A DNA stretch of 64,000 bases from UBA2421 sp002343075 (GTDB lineage Bacteria; Planctomycetota; Phycisphaerae; Tepidisphaerales; Tepidisphaeraceae): positions 186,001-250,000 of the forward strand of contig CALJLN010000039.1 of assembly GCA_937982565.1 (NCBI GenBank), read 5' to 3'. The position numbers were made by a program, and so were the translations under genes. Under the pieces are notes generated by a model. The model saw only the letters and a list, made by a program, of their open reading frames with translations, was not told the DNA's origin and searched no databases. Positions within the stretch are counted from its first letter, which is position 1; each line of letters begins with the position of its first letter. This document shows positions 42,421 to 51,149 of this stretch, in pieces.

Positions 42421-43521
42421 ATGGCACGATCACGGGTTGATCCGAAACAGTTTTCTCTCTTCAGCGCGACGCTAGAAAACCTAGCACCCGAGGCGCGGCA
42501 ACCCACGGCGGACCTCTCGCCGGCCGCCCGGCGGGTGGCACCAACTCAGGAGAACGACCCCGGACTTCGCGTTGGCGCCGCGGGCTTCATCCCCGACCCA
42601 CTCATGCGGCCGGCGTGGCAGATCGACGGAAAGCCCGATCCGGCCCTGCGCGAGCTTGTAGTACCTGATCGCCCTGAGCAATTCGACGCCGCAAGCGTGC
42701 GGCCTACTCACTCGATTGAGCTGCCGTGGGACTTCCGGACGACGTTCCCATCGCCGCTGGAGTCCGCGATCGATGCAGGCAAGCTCGACCCTTCCGATTG
42801 CGAGCCTGGGAACTTGGCGGCGTTGCACGTTGAGCATGCGAACGCCGCGCTGGCCATTCTCGCCGATCTGGATCGGATTGAGCGGAGCCTCCGGAACGGG
42901 ACCGACCCTGCGAGCGGTCGACCCCCGCGAACCCAGAAACAGAAATCGCGATTGGCGAAGGCGTACACCGACGAACCGCCGAGATTGCGGCATGCGTTCG
43001 ACGTTCTGGTCGACATCTACGCCGAAGTCTTCGGCGATTCGGCCGCCGATGCGTTTCGCAAATCGGTCGAGGCACACCACGCCGGAATTGAGGTCGTCGC
43101 GTCGCCACCCTTGGTGCTGGGACTGAAGGAACGCGGCATCGATCACTCCACGGGTCCTGCGTCCTACGATCCAGGTCACCCGTGGCATTACCTTGATGAG
43201 GGTGACTGTGCCGCCCCGCCTCCGTTCGAGGCCATCCCCTCTTCCGAGTCGCGCCAACTGGGCGTGGCGTTGCCGAATGATATCGTGAAGCGACGAGCGA
43301 AGCTGCTTTCCATGCTGGCTGATGCGGAGCGCCAGCTTCGCGAAGATGAATCCCGCTATCGTGACCTACTCGCCCGTGGTGCGGCTGCCCTGAGTGAGTA
43401 CGACCGGAACATCGCGTACGGCGGGAACGACCGCCTGGCGTGGGCATCGGCGGTCGCACTGAAGTTCAATCACATCAGCAACGGGAAGGGCCGCGTTTTG
43501 CTTCTCAGGAAGTCACTCTGA
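42421..43521 (+). CDS. Hypothetical 366-aa protein at the end of the transfer cluster
   Basis: I chose ATG 42421 (MARSRVDPKQFSLFSATLENL); the frame is open upstream but overlaps the previous gene. The soluble protein has no TM helix. It is mixed, with a helical core (HVEHANAALAILADLDRIERSL, then LRHAFDVLVDIYAEVFGDSAADAFRKSVEAHHAGIEV) and a C-terminal coiled-coil-like region (NDIVKRRAKLLSMLADAERQLREDESRYRDLLARGAAALSEYDRNI). No family is recognised. Its stop overlaps the convergent kinase gene by 9 nt, so it ends the element's visible cluster. Confidence 0.65.
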   Translation: MARSRVDPKQFSLFSATLENLAPEARQPTADLSPAARRVAPTQENDPGLRVGAAGFIPDPLMRPAWQIDGKPDPALRELVVPDRPEQFDAASVRPTHSIELPWDFRTTFPSPLESAIDAGKLDPSDCEPGNLAALHVEHANAALAILADLDRIERSLRNGTDPASGRPPRTQKQKSRLAKAYTDEPPRLRHAFDVLVDIYAEVFGDSAADAFRKSVEAHHAGIEVVASPPLVLGLKERGIDHSTGPASYDPGHPWHYLDEGDCAAPPPFEAIPSSESRQLGVALPNDIVKRRAKLLSMLADAERQLREDESRYRDLLARGAAALSEYDRNIAYGGNDRLAWASAVALKFNHISNGKGRVLLLRKSL

Positions 43522-45459
43522 CCCCGGTCCGCGTTCTTCCATCACTACCCGAAACCCCACCGTGCTCGGCTTGGTGGCGTAATCCTGCGGATTGCGGTGA
43601 GCCGCCCGGGCGGTATCCGGCACATCCCACCAGCTTCCACCGCGAAGCGCCGCCTTGCCTTCGATCGCGGTTGACGGGTCGAGCGGGTCGACCAAGTACG
43701 GCCCCTGGCACCATTCCCAGACGTTTCCGAGCATGTCGTGGAGTGACCAGCCACTCCAGGCGTACATGCCGCACTTCGCTGTCCCAGCGTTACCGTCATC
43801 CCAGTCCATGAACCCCTCCATGTTATGCTCAGCACTTGCGCGTCGATCCGCGATATTGCCATAGCGCTGAAAGAGACGCGGGTTGTTCCCGAAAAACCAG
43901 GTTGTCGTCGTTCCACTGCGACACGCGTATTCCCACTCCACTTCCGTGGGGAGACGAATCGTTCGTCCTGTGAGTTCGCTTGCCTTGCGACAGAATTCGA
44001 CGGCTTCCGTGTAACTCACGCGCTCAACCGGTTTGTCCGGGTCGATGAAGCGTGAGGGGTTGTATCCCATGACTTGCTCGAACTGCTTCTGACGGATCTC
44101 CATGACGTGCATGTAGAAACCCTTTTCAACCCGGGCGAGACGTTGCGGACGCTCATCAGCGTATGCCATGCCAGGCTCATCGGACTCGGCGCCCATCATG
44201 AATTCGCCCGGCGGAATCCACACAACCCAATCATCAAAGAGTTTCTGGAACGGCCGGCCGTTGACGGGCGACGGATGTCGTGCGACCGCTTGGGGCGGCT
44301 TCCACGGCGCCCACGCCGCTACACAGCCGGCGACGACCACTGTAATCGCCGCGACTGCCAGCCAGACCGTTCCGCGGCGGTGCGGCGGGCGATAATCCAG
44401 TAGCTTTTCGGCCGCGACGGCGAGTTCGCCGGCGCTCTGGTATCGATCGGCGGGCAACTCCTTCAGACATCGCTCAAGCACGCGGCGAATGTCGGGGCGG
44501 ATGTTTCTTGAGAGGCGAGTACCGCCGCGGGTGAACGAAGATGTCTCCTCAAAAAGCGACTCGACCTCCAGCCGCAGCGACTCCAGCACATGCGGCGGCA
44601 GCGTGCCGTCGGCGACCAACTGATGGAGGATGACTCCAAGGGAGAATATATCCGATGCCGGCGTGATCTCGCGATCACCCCGAAGCTGCTCGTGGCTGCA
44701 CCACAACGGGGTTCCGCGGGCACGGCCAGTGGTTTGCAGGGAGCGCAGACTGGCCAAGTCACGTGTACATGCCGCCAATCCGAAGTCCAGCAGAAACGGC
44801 GTGCCGTCGGCGGCGATGCGAATGTTGTTGGGCTTGATGTCGCGATGAATCACCCCGCGCTCGTGCGCCGCCTGCACGATGCGGGCAATGCGGATGAACA
44901 GCCGCAAGCGACCATCGAGGCTCATCGACCGCGTCAACCGTCCGACGCGCAACGGCTCGCCTTCGACAAACGGCATGACCAGGTACGGAACTCCCTCGGG
45001 CGTGACATCAAAGTCAATCACCTTCACGATTTGCAGATGATCCAACTCCCGGAGAATTGCCGCCTCGCGGCGGAAGCGGCGACGCTCCGATTCATCTGCC
45101 AGCACCGCAGGCATGAGCAGCTTGATCGCGACCTCTGCGCCGCCGTCGAGCCGCTTGCCGCGAAACACCATTCCCTGTCCGCCGCTGGCGATGGGGTGTA
45201 ACAATTCATAACCTGGGATCTTCAGCTCAGCCGCCCGGGTGATCAGGTCGAATCGCTCCAGCTCGTCCTCGGCGCGCAGCCGAGCTTGCTCGACGCGATC
45301 AAGAGACGTGAGCAGTTCGCGCACCGCCGCCTCGCGGCCCGGGAAACGCTGGCGGATCTCTTCGTCCGAAAGAGGCGTGCCGGAGAGTCGCCGCTCCATC
45401 TCCTCTGCCAGGAGCCGGGCGGCGGTCTGCGGGTCAAGCTCGTTTTCCGGATCGTTCAC
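43513..45459 (-). CDS. Ser/Thr protein kinase with C-terminal FGE-like (SUMF1) domain
   Basis: This is a 648-aa membrane-linked kinase typical of planctomycetes. After a regulatory N-terminus the Hanks kinase domain has GGQGMVFRGK (glycine loop near residue 92), VAIKLLMP (catalytic Lys), HRDIKPNN and DFGLAAC. A single TM helix (AVAAITVVVAGCVAAWAP, about 375) separates it from a formylglycine-generating-enzyme-like domain (VWIPPGEFMMGAESDE, RLPTEVEWEYACRSG, GNVWEWCQGPY, LRGGSWWDVPDTARAAHR, GFRVV). Its ATG overlaps the stop of the upstream ECF sigma gene (ATGA), so the sigma and kinase act as a signalling pair. The pair probably transduces an envelope signal (inference). Confidence 0.92.
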   Translation of the reverse strand: MNDPENELDPQTAARLLAEEMERRLSGTPLSDEEIRQRFPGREAAVRELLTSLDRVEQARLRAEDELERFDLITRAAELKIPGYELLHPIASGGQGMVFRGKRLDGGAEVAIKLLMPAVLADESERRRFRREAAILRELDHLQIVKVIDFDVTPEGVPYLVMPFVEGEPLRVGRLTRSMSLDGRLRLFIRIARIVQAAHERGVIHRDIKPNNIRIAADGTPFLLDFGLAACTRDLASLRSLQTTGRARGTPLWCSHEQLRGDREITPASDIFSLGVILHQLVADGTLPPHVLESLRLEVESLFEETSSFTRGGTRLSRNIRPDIRRVLERCLKELPADRYQSAGELAVAAEKLLDYRPPHRRGTVWLAVAAITVVVAGCVAAWAPWKPPQAVARHPSPVNGRPFQKLFDDWVVWIPPGEFMMGAESDEPGMAYADERPQRLARVEKGFYMHVMEIRQKQFEQVMGYNPSRFIDPDKPVERVSYTEAVEFCRKASELTGRTIRLPTEVEWEYACRSGTTTTWFFGNNPRLFQRYGNIADRRASAEHNMEGFMDWDDGNAGTAKCGMYAWSGWSLHDMLGNVWEWCQGPYLVDPLDPSTAIEGKAALRGGSWWDVPDTARAAHRNPQDYATKPSTVGFRVVMEERGPGSE

Positions 45460-46118
45460 GTCGCTCGCTCCGGCCCCCCTTTGGAAGGAGCGCCCCCATC
45501 GCCGTCGTGACGAGCATCGGGTTTCTCAAGAATTGTCCTTAGAATGAGGATTCCTCGATGCGCCTGCTGGCGGACCGTGTCCACCTTCTTGCCGAGTTGC
45601 GATGCGATCTGCGGAAAGGTCAATCGCTCGTGAAAGTGCAGTCGAATGATCCGCTGCGATTCGGCCGGCAAGAGCAGCAACGCCTCCCGCAGCAATGGGA
45701 TTGCTTCACGTTGCGCTGCCAGCGAGCGCGGGCTCCTGGCTGACCGCGCGAGTCTTTCGGCAAGGCGGATGGCGGTGGTGTCTGTATCTTCGGGCAACTG
45801 CACGCGGTTCGCTCGCCGCCGGTCGGCCGCGTAGTGCCGAACCACGTAGTTCATTCGGTTGCGTGCAATCGCAAAAAGCCAGGCCTTGAACCCGCGCACG
45901 TCATCAGCGCGGAACTGGTGCATCGCCTCCCAAGCAGATTCATGTGTGCGCTGAACTAAGTCATCCACGGACTCGCGCTCAAACAGGTACTCCGGCCACC
46001 GACGCCGGATGAACGCCCGGATTCGCGGCTCCATGAGCACCAAAAGGATGCTCATTGCCCGCGTGTCGCCACATCGCGCGCTGCGTACAAGCTGCTCTTC
46101 TGCCGGGTGGATACTCAA
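45456..46118 (-). CDS. ECF sigma factor coupled to the kinase
   Basis: This 220-aa ECF sigma factor has region 2 sequences (RSARCGDTRAMSILLVLMEPRIRAFIRRRWP, then VDDLVQRTHESAWEAMHQFRADDVRGFKAWLFAIARNRMNYVVRHY). Region 4 follows (EALLLLPAESQRIIRLHFHERLTFPQIASQLGKKVDTVRQQAHRGILIL) with a clear helix-turn-helix. It overlaps the kinase gene by 4 nt. Such sigma-kinase pairs are frequent in Planctomycetota; phosphorylation-dependent control of the sigma factor is a family-level possibility, not visible here. Confidence 0.9.
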   Translation of the reverse strand: MSIHPAEEQLVRSARCGDTRAMSILLVLMEPRIRAFIRRRWPEYLFERESVDDLVQRTHESAWEAMHQFRADDVRGFKAWLFAIARNRMNYVVRHYAADRRRANRVQLPEDTDTTAIRLAERLARSARSPRSLAAQREAIPLLREALLLLPAESQRIIRLHFHERLTFPQIASQLGKKVDTVRQQAHRGILILRTILEKPDARHDGDGGAPSKGGPERAT

Positions 46119-46483
46119 GAAAAAATCTGCTTATGGTACGTTCTATCTGATGAGAGCCCGACGCGCCCCGGGTTCGCCGAAACTTTGACAATAGTGGAGA
46201 TTCTTCTCTCCATGTGCAATTCGTCAAGCGTCTAACCTTTACATGCTTTCGGGGACGAAGGCCAATCGGGACGGCTGCATAGCGTTGAGCTTTCAGTGTG
46301 CACGGCAGTGTTGAACTGACTAACTCTTAGAGAGATTCTGAAGCGTCAATCAACCATCTTGAGCAAGTTGAGCCCACGAAGTTAGTCGTGCTTCAGGCGG
46401 CTCTTACTTCGGATGATCACCTTCCGTGATCAGCCGTAATCGCAAACTTGTGTCGCGGGAGATAGCGTTTACGTTGGATTGAC
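46119..46483. promoter_or_regulatory. 365-bp region with no gene
   Basis: This stretch separates the divergent sigma gene from the sterol-desaturase pseudogene. No ORF, RNA gene or strong hairpin was seen. Promoters for both directions presumably lie here; an A-rich tract (about 46120-46130) lies just upstream of the sigma start. Confidence 0.4.
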
Positions 46484-47430
46484 ATGCTCCAGACGATCTG
46501 GGACACGCGCGGATATTTCTTCTGGCTTCTGGTGGTCTCCGCGTTCTGTCTGATTCTGGAGCGGCTGTGGCCGTGGCGAAAAGAACAAAGGCTGGTGCGG
46601 CGGCAATTCGCCCAAGACCTGTTCTGGCTCTTCTTCAACGGCCAGTACGTCGGCATTCTTGTCGCGTACGTCGGCGCCTTCCTGTTTTTCTGGGCGGCGC
46701 CGGCAGTCTGGAAGGCCGAAGCCCTGGACTTAATCTCTTCGCAGCCGCTCTGGGCGTAGTTCCTTGCGTTCTTTCTCCTAAAAGATTTTCTGGAGTGGGC
46801 CATTCACAATCTGCTGCACGCGTGCCCTGGTTGTGGGAATTCCACAAAGTGCATCACTCGATTGAGGAACTGGATTGGATCGGCAACTTCCGTTTCCATT
46901 GGATGGAGGTCGTGGTCTACCAGGGCTTAACGTACTTTCCGCTCGTGGTTCTTGGCGTCGATGCACGAGTAATCCTCGTGATTGCCGTCGTCTCAACGCT
47001 GATCGGCCATCTCAACCACAGCAACCTGAATATCTCTTGGGGACCGCTGCGCTACCTGCTGAATTCGCCACGAATGCACGTCTGGCATCATGACCACGAC
47101 TGGCCGGCCGATCGGCGTTACGGCGTCAACTTCGCGATCTGCCTGAGCATCTGGGATTGGCTATTCGGCAGGGCATATTGGCCCAAACCGGATGAGTCGC
47201 CGACGCAACAGCCGGCGCGCCTGGGGTTCGACGGCATGGAGCGGTTTCCGCGAAGTTTGCTCGGGCGATTCTTCTATCCGTTGACAAAATTTTTCGTGCC
47301 GCGAGCTACGCCATCGCCTTTAACGCCGGATGTTGAGAAAGAACACGTAACCAATGATCGTGCCTCGGCCAACTCCAAATTCCAGGTTGTTCGAGTGACA
47401 AGTGGTACGAGCACGACTTCTTCGTCGTAA
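46484..47430 (+). pseudogene. Sterol desaturase/fatty acid hydroxylase-like pseudogene
   Basis: The intact gene would encode a membrane di-iron hydroxylase. The N-terminal part (MLQTIWDTRGYFFWLLVVSAF...) ends at a TAG at 46757-46759, and sense FLAFFLLKDFLEWAIHNLLH continues in the same frame. Around 46818-46820 the frame then shifts by one base (CTGCACGCGTGCCC lacks a C), after which VPWLWEFHKVHHSIEELDW (HKVHH) and GHLNHSN, MHVWHHDHD continue in the second frame. Those His clusters are the metal-ligand motifs. So one nonsense change plus one 1-bp deletion break an otherwise complete ~310-codon gene. A sequencing error is possible for either site, less so for both. Confidence 0.8.
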
Positions 47431-47454
47431 TTCGGCAGCCGACTTGAAGACCCC

Positions 47455-48309
47455 TCATGGTATGGCTTCGACCACGTCGTTGTCATCAGCGTCCGCCGAA
47501 TCGCCCGAGCCGGATCCTCCCGAAAGCGTGTCAATCTCACCGTCTAATGCGCTCAACACGTCGTCGCCAGACTGACCTTCGAGCGAGTCTCGGCCGGCAT
47601 CTCCGGTGAGCCTATCGTTCCCGCCGCCGCCGATTAGCGTGTCGTCGCCGGGGCCGCCGAAGATGACATTCGGTTTTCCCGATCCTCGGATGAAGTCGTT
47701 CCCGTTGCCGCCTTCAAACACTTCACAGGTCGGCGAGATGTTGTCCGCTTCTCCCGATTCGCCGTCGTTGGCCAGGTCATCGATGCTGACTGAAACACCG
47801 GCCGTTCGTCCGTTGTAGTTGACCCTGTCGAATGTCCCGGCACCGCCCACAAGCACATCGCCGCCGGTCCCGCCATCGAGTGTGTCATTCTTGCCGCCGC
47901 CGGCCAGAACATCGTTACCGGCGTTGCCGAAGATGTTATCGCGATTGCCGTTGCCGAGCAGTTGGTCATTGCCCGAACCACCTTCAATGAAATCTTTTCC
48001 GGTGCTGCCGTTGATCGTATCGTCATCCGCTCCGCCTTGAAGCGTCGTTGGAAGCGAGATATCTCCGACGATGGCAATCTGATCTTCCCCGCTTCCGCCG
48101 GTTATGTTGATACCCGCTGTCACTTCGCTGACGGCGAAATCTTCGACAAAACCGTCGCTCACGGCCTCAGCTCGGTAGATGTCGCCGACCCGACTGACTT
48201 GTAATACGTCGTCGTGGGCGTCGAGTCCTTGCAGGACAAGGACGCCGTTGCTGATCAATGCTACGTGGAAAAGTATGCGCTGCTCAAGTGATTCATGTGT
48301 CATGGACAT
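47455..48309 (-). CDS. Calcium-binding (RTX-like) repeat protein
   Basis: This 284-aa protein is built from many GGxGxDxL/GxxGNDxL nonapeptide repeats (GGSGNDQLLGNGNRDNIFGNAGNDVLAGGG, later GGPGDDTLIGGGGNDRLTGDAGRD) that form Ca2+-binding beta rolls. The N-terminus LEQRILFHVALISNGVLVLQG resembles the LExRxLL start of planctomycetal surface or secreted proteins rather than a classic signal peptide. The start ATG 48309 has GAGAGGA upstream. It is probably exported. The C-terminus is acidic (DADDNDVVEAIP). It is immediately upstream of a decayed His-rich gene. Confidence 0.8.
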   Translation of the reverse strand: MSMTHESLEQRILFHVALISNGVLVLQGLDAHDDVLQVSRVGDIYRAEAVSDGFVEDFAVSEVTAGINITGGSGEDQIAIVGDISLPTTLQGGADDDTINGSTGKDFIEGGSGNDQLLGNGNRDNIFGNAGNDVLAGGGKNDTLDGGTGGDVLVGGAGTFDRVNYNGRTAGVSVSIDDLANDGESGEADNISPTCEVFEGGNGNDFIRGSGKPNVIFGGPGDDTLIGGGGNDRLTGDAGRDSLEGQSGDDVLSALDGEIDTLSGGSGSGDSADADDNDVVEAIP

Positions 48310-48324
48310 GTTCCTCTCCCAAGG

Positions 48325-48628
48325 TTACTGCTTGTGATCGTGCTCCAGCGTGTAAGACGCCTTTGCAGTGCCGCCGTCGGTCTGAACTTCGACCCACACC
48401 CTCCAATCCTTCTGTAGCGGGTCGGGCGAAGCCGACCGAGTGGCCCGCCTCCGGCTCGCCGATCATGATGACAGACACGGTATAATCGGCAATCTTCTGC
48501 CGGCCAAGCTTATGCTTTTCTTCCGAGTGCTTGTGGTCGCCTGGCCCGGCCACCGCCGGAGCCAGTGTCAAGCCGGTAATGACCAACACCACGATCGATA
48601 CCGCACCGACTCTGAACAATGATTTCAT
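48325..48628 (-). pseudogene. Remnant of a secreted His-rich metal-resistance protein
   Basis: From ATG 48628, a signal peptide (SIVVLVITGLTLAPAVAG) leads to GDHKHSEEKHKLGRQKIADYTVSVIMIGEPEAGHS, which matches the intact protein running off the right edge of the window (about 63621-63998). Then the middle is missing and the C-terminal motif KDWRVWVEVQTDGGTAKASYTLEHDHKQ is only readable in another frame, ending at TAA 48325-48327. So an internal deletion plus frameshift has inactivated this copy. Confidence 0.7.
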
Positions 48629-48657
48629 CCTGTAACTCCTCAAAAGGAAAAGACTGC

Positions 48658-49149
48658 GGTAGACCCTGAACTATTTCACCCCTTGATTCCGATTCGGAGA
48701 CACGCACTCCGACGGCTGCCTCCAACTCTGACTGCACCTCGGCCGAACGGAGCTGTGCGGCAAGCAGATTCCGTCGCGCATCGAGTAAGGTTCGCTGTGC
48801 CTCCACATTTGCGAGAATGCTGCCCTGCCCGGCGGCGTAGGCATCGCGGGCAAAGGTCAGGTTTCGTTCCCGCCTGGGGCAGCAGTTGCTCGCGGTAAAA
48901 CGCCACCGTTTTACGCGCGGTTGCTGAATCATCGAGCGCGGATCGAATCTGCACCGCTACCGCGAAGTATAGCGACTCATAGCGTCGCTTGGCCTGCTCC
49001 AGTTCATACCCGGCCTTGGACGCCTGCGCCTGATTCTGGTCGAACATCGGCAGTTCCAATGAAAACGTCGGGCCGACGACCCAGTCGTCGCCGCTCTCGC
49101 CGCGTCGGCGTTCCGAGCGTTCCGCTTCCGCGCCAAGCGACTCAACCAT
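48658..49149 (-). pseudogene. TolC/CusC-type outer-membrane efflux protein fragment
   Basis: Two frames together encode the C-terminal half of an OEP-family protein. Frame one has GPTFSLELPMFDQNQAQASKAGYELEQAKRRYESLYFAVAVQIRSALDDSATARKTVAFYREQLLPQA. After a shift near 48880 the other frame gives FARDAYAAGQGSILANVEAQRTLLDARRNLLAAQLRSAEVQSELEAAVGV. The N-terminal half is absent; it abuts an ASCH fragment at 49150. It resembles the intact cusC gene at 56.9-58.2 kb in domain type. It is not functional. Confidence 0.7.
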
Positions 49150-49244
49150 GCCTTCGCCTTGGCCGCGTAGATGTAAAACCGCCGCCCGATGATCTTCGTC
49201 GGCCGCGTGCGAAGCTCCGCCGTCTTGATCCCGCGAAGAATCAA
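49150..49244 (-). pseudogene. ASCH-domain gene fragment
   Basis: About 30 codons (ILRGIKTAELRTRPTKIIGRRFYIYAAK) carry the start of an ASCH RNA-binding-like domain and then run directly into the TolC remnant. The rest of the gene is missing, so this is a junction scar. The remaining 200 bp to 49444 show no gene. Confidence 0.55.
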
Positions 49245-49444
49245 CTCGGCGGGAGTTTACCCCGACCTGTCGGGGGCTGTCTGATCGAAAGTGCGAGTAT
49301 CAAAAAGTGGGGCGGGCGGCCCGCCCGTGTTCTTCTCCTACATCGGCAACCCTACGGAATTGTGTGAATCCTCGCGCCCTCTAGACGCATCTACTCTTGC
49401 ATAGCGACGGCATGGTGCCGATCGCCAAACAAGGAGTTCCAGTA

Positions 49445-49918
49445 ATGCGTTCGTTTCTTTCCAACCGTTCGTTTGTTTTGCGCGCCGCCGTTCTCACCGG
49501 CGTTGGTGTTCTCGGAATTGGCGCTTCGGTCGTCGACGCCAAGCCCCCGCGCCCGTTTCCCACACATAAGCCCAATCCAATCTCGCTGAGCGACCACGGC
49601 AAGATCGTCAGCAGCCCGTTTCAAGGCCCCAAAGCCAACACCGGCACGGTGGCCAACACGCATGAGAACGGGAAGTGTGTGCTGACGCTTTCGGACGATT
49701 TCAAGGTTCCGGAAACCCCGGCACCGCACTGGCAGATCGTCGATAGCCGAGGCAATACTTACTTGCTTAACCGGCTGAAGATTGACGGCGGGAAGTACAA
49801 CCGGTCGATCGCCGTACCGTCTTACATCAACGACGTGGCAAAGGTGCAGATTTGGTGCGCGTTCGCAGAAGTAAACCTCGGAGAAGCTGCGTTCGCGGCG
49901 CCGGTTCCGAACAAGTAA
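49445..49918 (+). CDS. Secreted DM13-like protein
   Basis: ATG 49445 follows AAGGAG. The 157-aa protein has a signal peptide (VLRAAVLTGVGVLGIGASVVDA). Its domain resembles DM13 (GTVANTHENGKCVLTLSDDFKVPETPAPHWQIVDSRGN, then YNRSIAVPSYINDVAKVQIWCAFAEVNLGEA). DM13 proteins are extracytoplasmic, often with redox or haem-linked roles, and the IWC cysteine is the conserved one. A perfect 12-bp inverted repeat follows the stop, and the gene stands alone on the plus strand. Confidence 0.7.
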   Translation: MRSFLSNRSFVLRAAVLTGVGVLGIGASVVDAKPPRPFPTHKPNPISLSDHGKIVSSPFQGPKANTGTVANTHENGKCVLTLSDDFKVPETPAPHWQIVDSRGNTYLLNRLKIDGGKYNRSIAVPSYINDVAKVQIWCAFAEVNLGEAAFAAPVPNK

Positions 49919-49939
49919 CGGTCATCCTCAAGAAAGTCT

Positions 49940-49972
49940 GGCCGGTCGCGAGTTCAGTTGTCGCGACCGGCC
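49940..49972 (+). terminator. Perfect 12-bp inverted repeat after the DM13-like gene
   Basis: GGCCGGTCGCGA (49940-49951) pairs with TCGCGACCGGCC (49961-49972) over a 9-bp loop. It lies 21 bp after the stop. There is no T-run, so a strong terminator is likely but not certain. Confidence 0.6.
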
Positions 49973-50013
49973 GGATTCATGGCGCTTTGTGGGGTAGCAG
50001 CAGTCGCCGGTGC

Positions 50014-50316
50014 TCATTTCATCGTGCAAACTTCCATCGCATCACCGCACGTGGGACAGCGTTCGAGCTTGCCCGACGCGAAATAACCTTCGGCGACGCG
50101 GCGGCAATCCGGGCATTCGACCGATTTGCGGGTGGTGTAGGCAACGATTCGCCCCTTCTCGCGGCGCGGAAGCTTTGTCCAAGTGACCTGGCACTTGGCG
50201 CAGATGACGGCTTGTGTCGAGTCCGACGCGCGCGAGTCCATCGCCGTGTCTGATTGACATCCGGCGAGGATGCCAACCGCGAAAATCGTGGCTACACCAA
50301 TAATTGACGCCTTCAT
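50014..50316 (-). CDS. Small Cys-rich lipoprotein, copy A
   Basis: I chose ATG 50316 (MKASIIGVATIFAVGILAGCQSD), whose AGC lipobox makes it a lipoprotein. The mature ~80 residues hold three CxxC pairs (ICAKCQVTW, ECPDCRRV, RCPTCGDAMEVC) around TKLPRREKGRIVAYTTRKS, a zinc-ribbon-like or metal-binding layout. It is clearly paralogous to the gene at 59968 on the opposite strand. It lies downstream of a bidirectional terminator, so it is separate from merR. A role in periplasmic copper handling is inferred from context. Confidence 0.75.
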   Translation of the reverse strand: MKASIIGVATIFAVGILAGCQSDTAMDSRASDSTQAVICAKCQVTWTKLPRREKGRIVAYTTRKSVECPDCRRVAEGYFASGKLERCPTCGDAMEVCTMK

Positions 50317-50418
50317 CCTGCGCTCCTTGCGGCTGGGTATGTTTCTCTGCGCGATAGTTCCCATGGTAGTTTGGCGTCTTCGCGCGCGGCACTTTATTTG
50401 CAAATCCTAATACGGACC

Positions 50419-50452
50419 AAAGAGGCCCCGCCGCGTGGCGGGGCCTCTTTTT
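50419..50452. terminator. Strong bidirectional terminator
   Basis: AAAGAGGCCCCGCC (50419-50432) pairs with GGCGGGGCCTCTTT (50437-50450) across a GCGT loop and is followed by TT on the plus strand. The minus strand also ends in TTT. It separates the merR/small-peptide transcript from the lipoprotein gene. Confidence 0.85.
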
Positions 50453-50458
50453 GGATGG

Positions 50459-50635
50459 CTACCTCTTCACCGGGCAGCAACAGGACGGAATCTGTTGGCC
50501 GTTGAGTGGACAGGTGATCGTCTCGGCCTGCTGAACCGGCTTGGCCGCCTGCTGGGGCACCGGCGCGGGCGCGGGCGCAGCGGGTTTGTGTGCTGACGTT
50601 GCGGACAACGCCATGAGGGCAAGTGTCGTGAACAT
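50459..50635 (-). CDS. Very small Cys-rich secreted peptide
   Basis: From ATG 50635 (GGAG six nt upstream) a 58-aa product begins with a hydrophobic signal (MFTTLALMALSATSAHKP), a Pro/Ala/Gln linker and a C-terminal CPLNGQQIPSCCCPVKR. Three adjacent cysteines plus CPL suggest metal or disulfide chemistry. It lies downstream of merR on the same strand and upstream of a terminator. An earlier ATG (50647) is possible. No family is recognised. Confidence 0.5.
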   Translation of the reverse strand: MFTTLALMALSATSAHKPAAPAPAPVPQQAAKPVQQAETITCPLNGQQIPSCCCPVKR

Positions 50636-50716
50636 TGAGAACTCCATTCGCCTTCTGTTGTTGTTCGCGGGCACGCGGAAGGCATCGTGTGGCCGTCGAA
50701 GGTTATACGGGCCGTA

Positions 50717-51130
50717 TCACGGTACGGGGTTCGTTGAATCAAAACTTTCGAGGATCGGGCATTCGTTGACCGACCCGCGTCCCGGGCAAGCGGTGGTGAG
50801 TCGAGCAAGCGCCTTTCTCATTCGTTTCAGGTCGCGGATTTTCTGATCAATGTCCGATAGCTTCGTTTCCGCCCGCTCGCGAACATCCGCGCAGCTCGTA
50901 TCCGGCTCGAATCGCAGCGCGAGCAGCTCTTTGATCTCGCGGAGGGAAAAGCCCAACTCCTGCGCCCGCTTGATGAACCGAACGCGGCGGACGTCATCCG
51001 TCGTGAACACTCGATATCCCGATGCCGTGCGCGGCGGCTTGGGCAGCAACCGCTCGCGCTCGTAAAAGCGGATGCTCTCCACGTTGATGCCGCCTTGCCG
51101 GGCCAGATCGCTGCTAGTGAGTCGATTCAT
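50717..51130 (-). CDS. MerR-family heavy-metal regulator
   Basis: This 137-aa regulator starts at ATG 51130 and has a winged-helix (GGINVESIRFYERERLLPKPPRTASGYRVFTTDDVRRVRFIKRAQELGFSL). A dimerisation helix follows, then metal-site cysteines (DTSCADVRERAETKL and the C-terminal ACPGRGSVNECPIL). The pattern is closest to the mercury/zinc/cobalt-type MerR group rather than CueR (inference). Directly upstream is a promoter with a 20-bp spacer, the usual MerR activator geometry. It lies 298 bp downstream of cusA on the same strand. Confidence 0.88.
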   Translation of the reverse strand: MNRLTSSDLARQGGINVESIRFYERERLLPKPPRTASGYRVFTTDDVRRVRFIKRAQELGFSLREIKELLALRFEPDTSCADVRERAETKLSDIDQKIRDLKRMRKALARLTTACPGRGSVNECPILESFDSTNPVP

Positions 51131-51149
51131 TCGGCGCTCCTGTGACGGG

